Source: Bacillus sp. EAC (lineage in GTDB: Bacteria > Bacillota > Bacilli > Bacillales > Bacillaceae_G). From it: 64,000 nt of DNA. The DNA lies in the NCBI RefSeq assembly GCF_002156875.1, contig NZ_NCSY01000001.1, forward strand, positions 124,001 to 188,000, read 5' to 3'. The notes below the pieces were generated by a model. That model had not been told where the DNA came from, did no database searches, and saw only the letters and a program-made list of their open reading frames with translations. The first letter of the stretch is position 1. Each line of letters opens with the position of its first letter. Below, piece after piece: positions 62,513-64,000 of this stretch. The translations under genes and the position numbers were made by a program.

Positions 62513-63757
62513 CTATTTTTGATATAAATTGAATACTTCACTCCATTCCCAATGCTCATAATACCAAGTCCCTAAATCTAGTTTAGGAATCCATTTTACT
62601 TGTCCCGAACCATCCAAATTAGAAACTAAAACACTGGCTTCTTTCCGATTTGTTCGAATCCATAACAAGTTATTACCGTTATTAACACTTTCCGGAAAAA
62701 AATCTCCTTCATTTAGTAATGGAAAAGTTACTTTTTTTTGCATATTGTTTTTGAGATTAATTTGATAAATGCTAGGCATTGGTCTTTTTGAGATATCTAC
62801 TAAATCTTTTTCAATTGAACGCGAAACATAAATTTGATGATTTGATTTCCAATTCAGATCTCGATCAACAAATCCTTTTGGCGTATAAATATAATTTAAT
62901 TTTGTATTCGCTACTTTGTTAATTGCTAGTTTCTTATTAATTGTAGAAACACGATTATCCCCTTTTATAAATGCTAAGTAATTATTAGCTGGTGCCCATT
63001 GGAACCATTCTTCGTAATGAAGCATTTCATCGATCTTATGAAAATTAGTCGCATTACTTGAAATGACACTTAAAACATTACTATCAGCGGACAATGATCC
63101 TGTTGGTTCAATCTCAAAGGCAATCCAATTACGATCATGCGACCATTTAAACTGACTTGTATCATAAAAATAATCTTTTTTAGCAACATGAATCGTATAA
63201 AAATGTTTTTTAACAAAATGATTATTACTTTTAATATTTATTTTAGATAAAACGATATCAGAAAAAACATTTTCACTTATTTTAGAAGCTACTAAAAAGC
63301 CGTTCCCTTCTGGAAGCCAAGAAAATACAAGTATTCCCGTACTTAGCTGAACAGGTTTATTCATAGTTTTTACATTTATCATTTTTAAATCTTTTTCAAT
63401 TTGATATGCTATCGAATTTTGATTCGGGGACCACTGAAAATTGTTACTTACATTGGTCGAAAGTTTAAAGGATCTCTTTGACTTAATATGATAGAGCCAA
63501 AGATCTCCTGTATAAAAAGCTCCGTATTCTTGTTTTTTACCACTAAGATATGCAAGCCATTCCCCGTTATAAGACCATTTAGGATACCTAACATATTTAC
63601 CATCTGTGATTCTGATTTCTTTCTGGTCATTCTTTATCCACAAATCGTCTTTTTTAATAAATGCTGCTTTTAATTCATCTTTTCTCTCTCCAGAAACATC
63701 TGAAAATGGAAGAAGCAAAAATAAAAATATGGAAAGGATCAAACTATACTTTTTCAT
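62513..63757 (-). CDS. Secreted TolB/WD40-like beta-propeller protein
   Basis: 414 aa. Signal peptide (MKKYSLILSIFLFLLLPFSDVSG). Repeated propeller blades with the TolB-type pattern: YVRYPKWSYNGEWLAYLSG, NNFQWSPNQNSIAYQIE, QFKWSHDRNWIAFEIE, WFQWAPANNYLAFIKG, DLNWKSNHQIYVSR. Probably an extracellular binding or scaffold protein; ligand unknown. The ribosome site (GGTGG) is unusually far from the ATG. Confidence 0.75.
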   Translation of the reverse strand: MKKYSLILSIFLFLLLPFSDVSGERKDELKAAFIKKDDLWIKNDQKEIRITDGKYVRYPKWSYNGEWLAYLSGKKQEYGAFYTGDLWLYHIKSKRSFKLSTNVSNNFQWSPNQNSIAYQIEKDLKMINVKTMNKPVQLSTGILVFSWLPEGNGFLVASKISENVFSDIVLSKINIKSNNHFVKKHFYTIHVAKKDYFYDTSQFKWSHDRNWIAFEIEPTGSLSADSNVLSVISSNATNFHKIDEMLHYEEWFQWAPANNYLAFIKGDNRVSTINKKLAINKVANTKLNYIYTPKGFVDRDLNWKSNHQIYVSRSIEKDLVDISKRPMPSIYQINLKNNMQKKVTFPLLNEGDFFPESVNNGNNLLWIRTNRKEASVLVSNLDGSGQVKWIPKLDLGTWYYEHWEWSEVFNLYQK

Positions 63758-63879
63758 CTATAACTGTTTAATACCACCTTTAATTTAAAAGTTTCTTATT
63801 AATTTCCCCGCAATTAAAGTTTATACTATAAAAATGCATCTTTTATTTTGACTCTTTTCTATAAAATTAATGTTTTTAA

Positions 63880-64000
63880 AAGGGAGTTTAAAACAAACAG
63901 TAAGAAACGAAAATGATGAACGGATATGCTAGACTCTAGTGGGAATAGCGGGCAGATGATTCTTTAACAGTAGTCAAAAAGGTAGGCATGCATATACCAC
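63880..64000 (+). repeat. MITE-like element cut by the window end
   Basis: Starts with GGGAGTTTAAAACAAACAG and continues ATGAACGGATATGCTAGACTC, GTGGGAATAGCGGGCAG and GTAGTCAAAAAGGTAGGCATGC, matching the insert-bearing copies A and B; the rest lies beyond the window. Confidence 0.65.

Overview
This window looks like chromosomal DNA of a spore-forming, low-GC member of the Bacillaceae. The evidence is very AT-rich intergenic DNA, strong GGAGG-type ribosome binding sites, Rho-independent terminators after most genes, two T-box leaders, and several sporulation or spore genes: a GerA/GerB/GerC germinant receptor operon, spo0M, S-type endospore appendage subunits and collagen-like spore surface proteins. 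Class I lysyl-tRNA synthetase behind a T-box is a trait I know from the Bacillus cereus group and relatives. The appendage genes point the same way, but the species cannot be named from this window. I see no rRNA, tRNA, CRISPR array, prophage or complete insertion sequence.

Layout. Positions 1-3.4 kb: a cut-off gene, a SplB-like radical SAM protein, Ogt, a DUF1836 regulator and hemolysin III. 3.4-7.2 kb: gerA-gerB-gerC on the minus strand. 7.4-11 kb: fruR-fruK-fruA fructose operon with three 10-bp-phased repeats upstream. 11-18 kb: small accessory genes, spo0M and a possible copper-handling group (cupredoxin, YtkA-like lipoprotein, Met-rich membrane protein). 18-20 kb: galE, a Nudix hydrolase and a phosphatase. 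21-22.7 kb: an MFS transporter under a T-box. 24.7-27.8 kb: the cold-sensing set des, desK, desR with a recognisable DesR-type operator. 28.5-31.2 kb: a two-component system whose promoter shares 11-bp repeats with the neighbouring membrane-protein gene. 31.5-32.5 kb: an unusual fusion of a helix-turn-helix domain to an ATP synthase F1-beta-like domain with a dead P-loop. 33.5-35.6 kb: a (FPGQPGG)n surface protein and a diguanylate cyclase frameshifted in a run of nine T. 38.9-40.9 kb: a YtrA-like GntR/ABC operon. 41-43.3 kb: an endospore appendage cluster of two canonical S-ENA subunits, a BclA-like collagen protein and a third divergent ENA-like protein. 43.4-56.7 kb: dbpA, an M3 peptidase, prfC, transporters, L,D-transpeptidase, degV and a repetitive DUF6944-type protein. 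56.8-58.8 kb: T-box plus class I LysRS. 59-64 kb: rhomboid protease, serine hydrolase, Nudix hydrolase and a secreted beta-propeller.

A family of 240-285 bp non-coding elements with 23-bp terminal inverted repeats and probable 8-bp target duplications is scattered through the intergenic DNA (about 14.4, 28.0, 28.2, 31.4, 46.2, 60.5 and 63.9 kb, with end-only remnants at 26.6 and 52.8 kb). It behaves like a MITE family.

Most worth following up: the HTH/F1-beta pseudo-ATPase fusion (31498-32544), the appendage/collagen cluster, the alanine-type T-box controlling an MFS exporter, and the homopolymer frameshift in the diguanylate cyclase. All calls come from reading the sequence; no database search was run.
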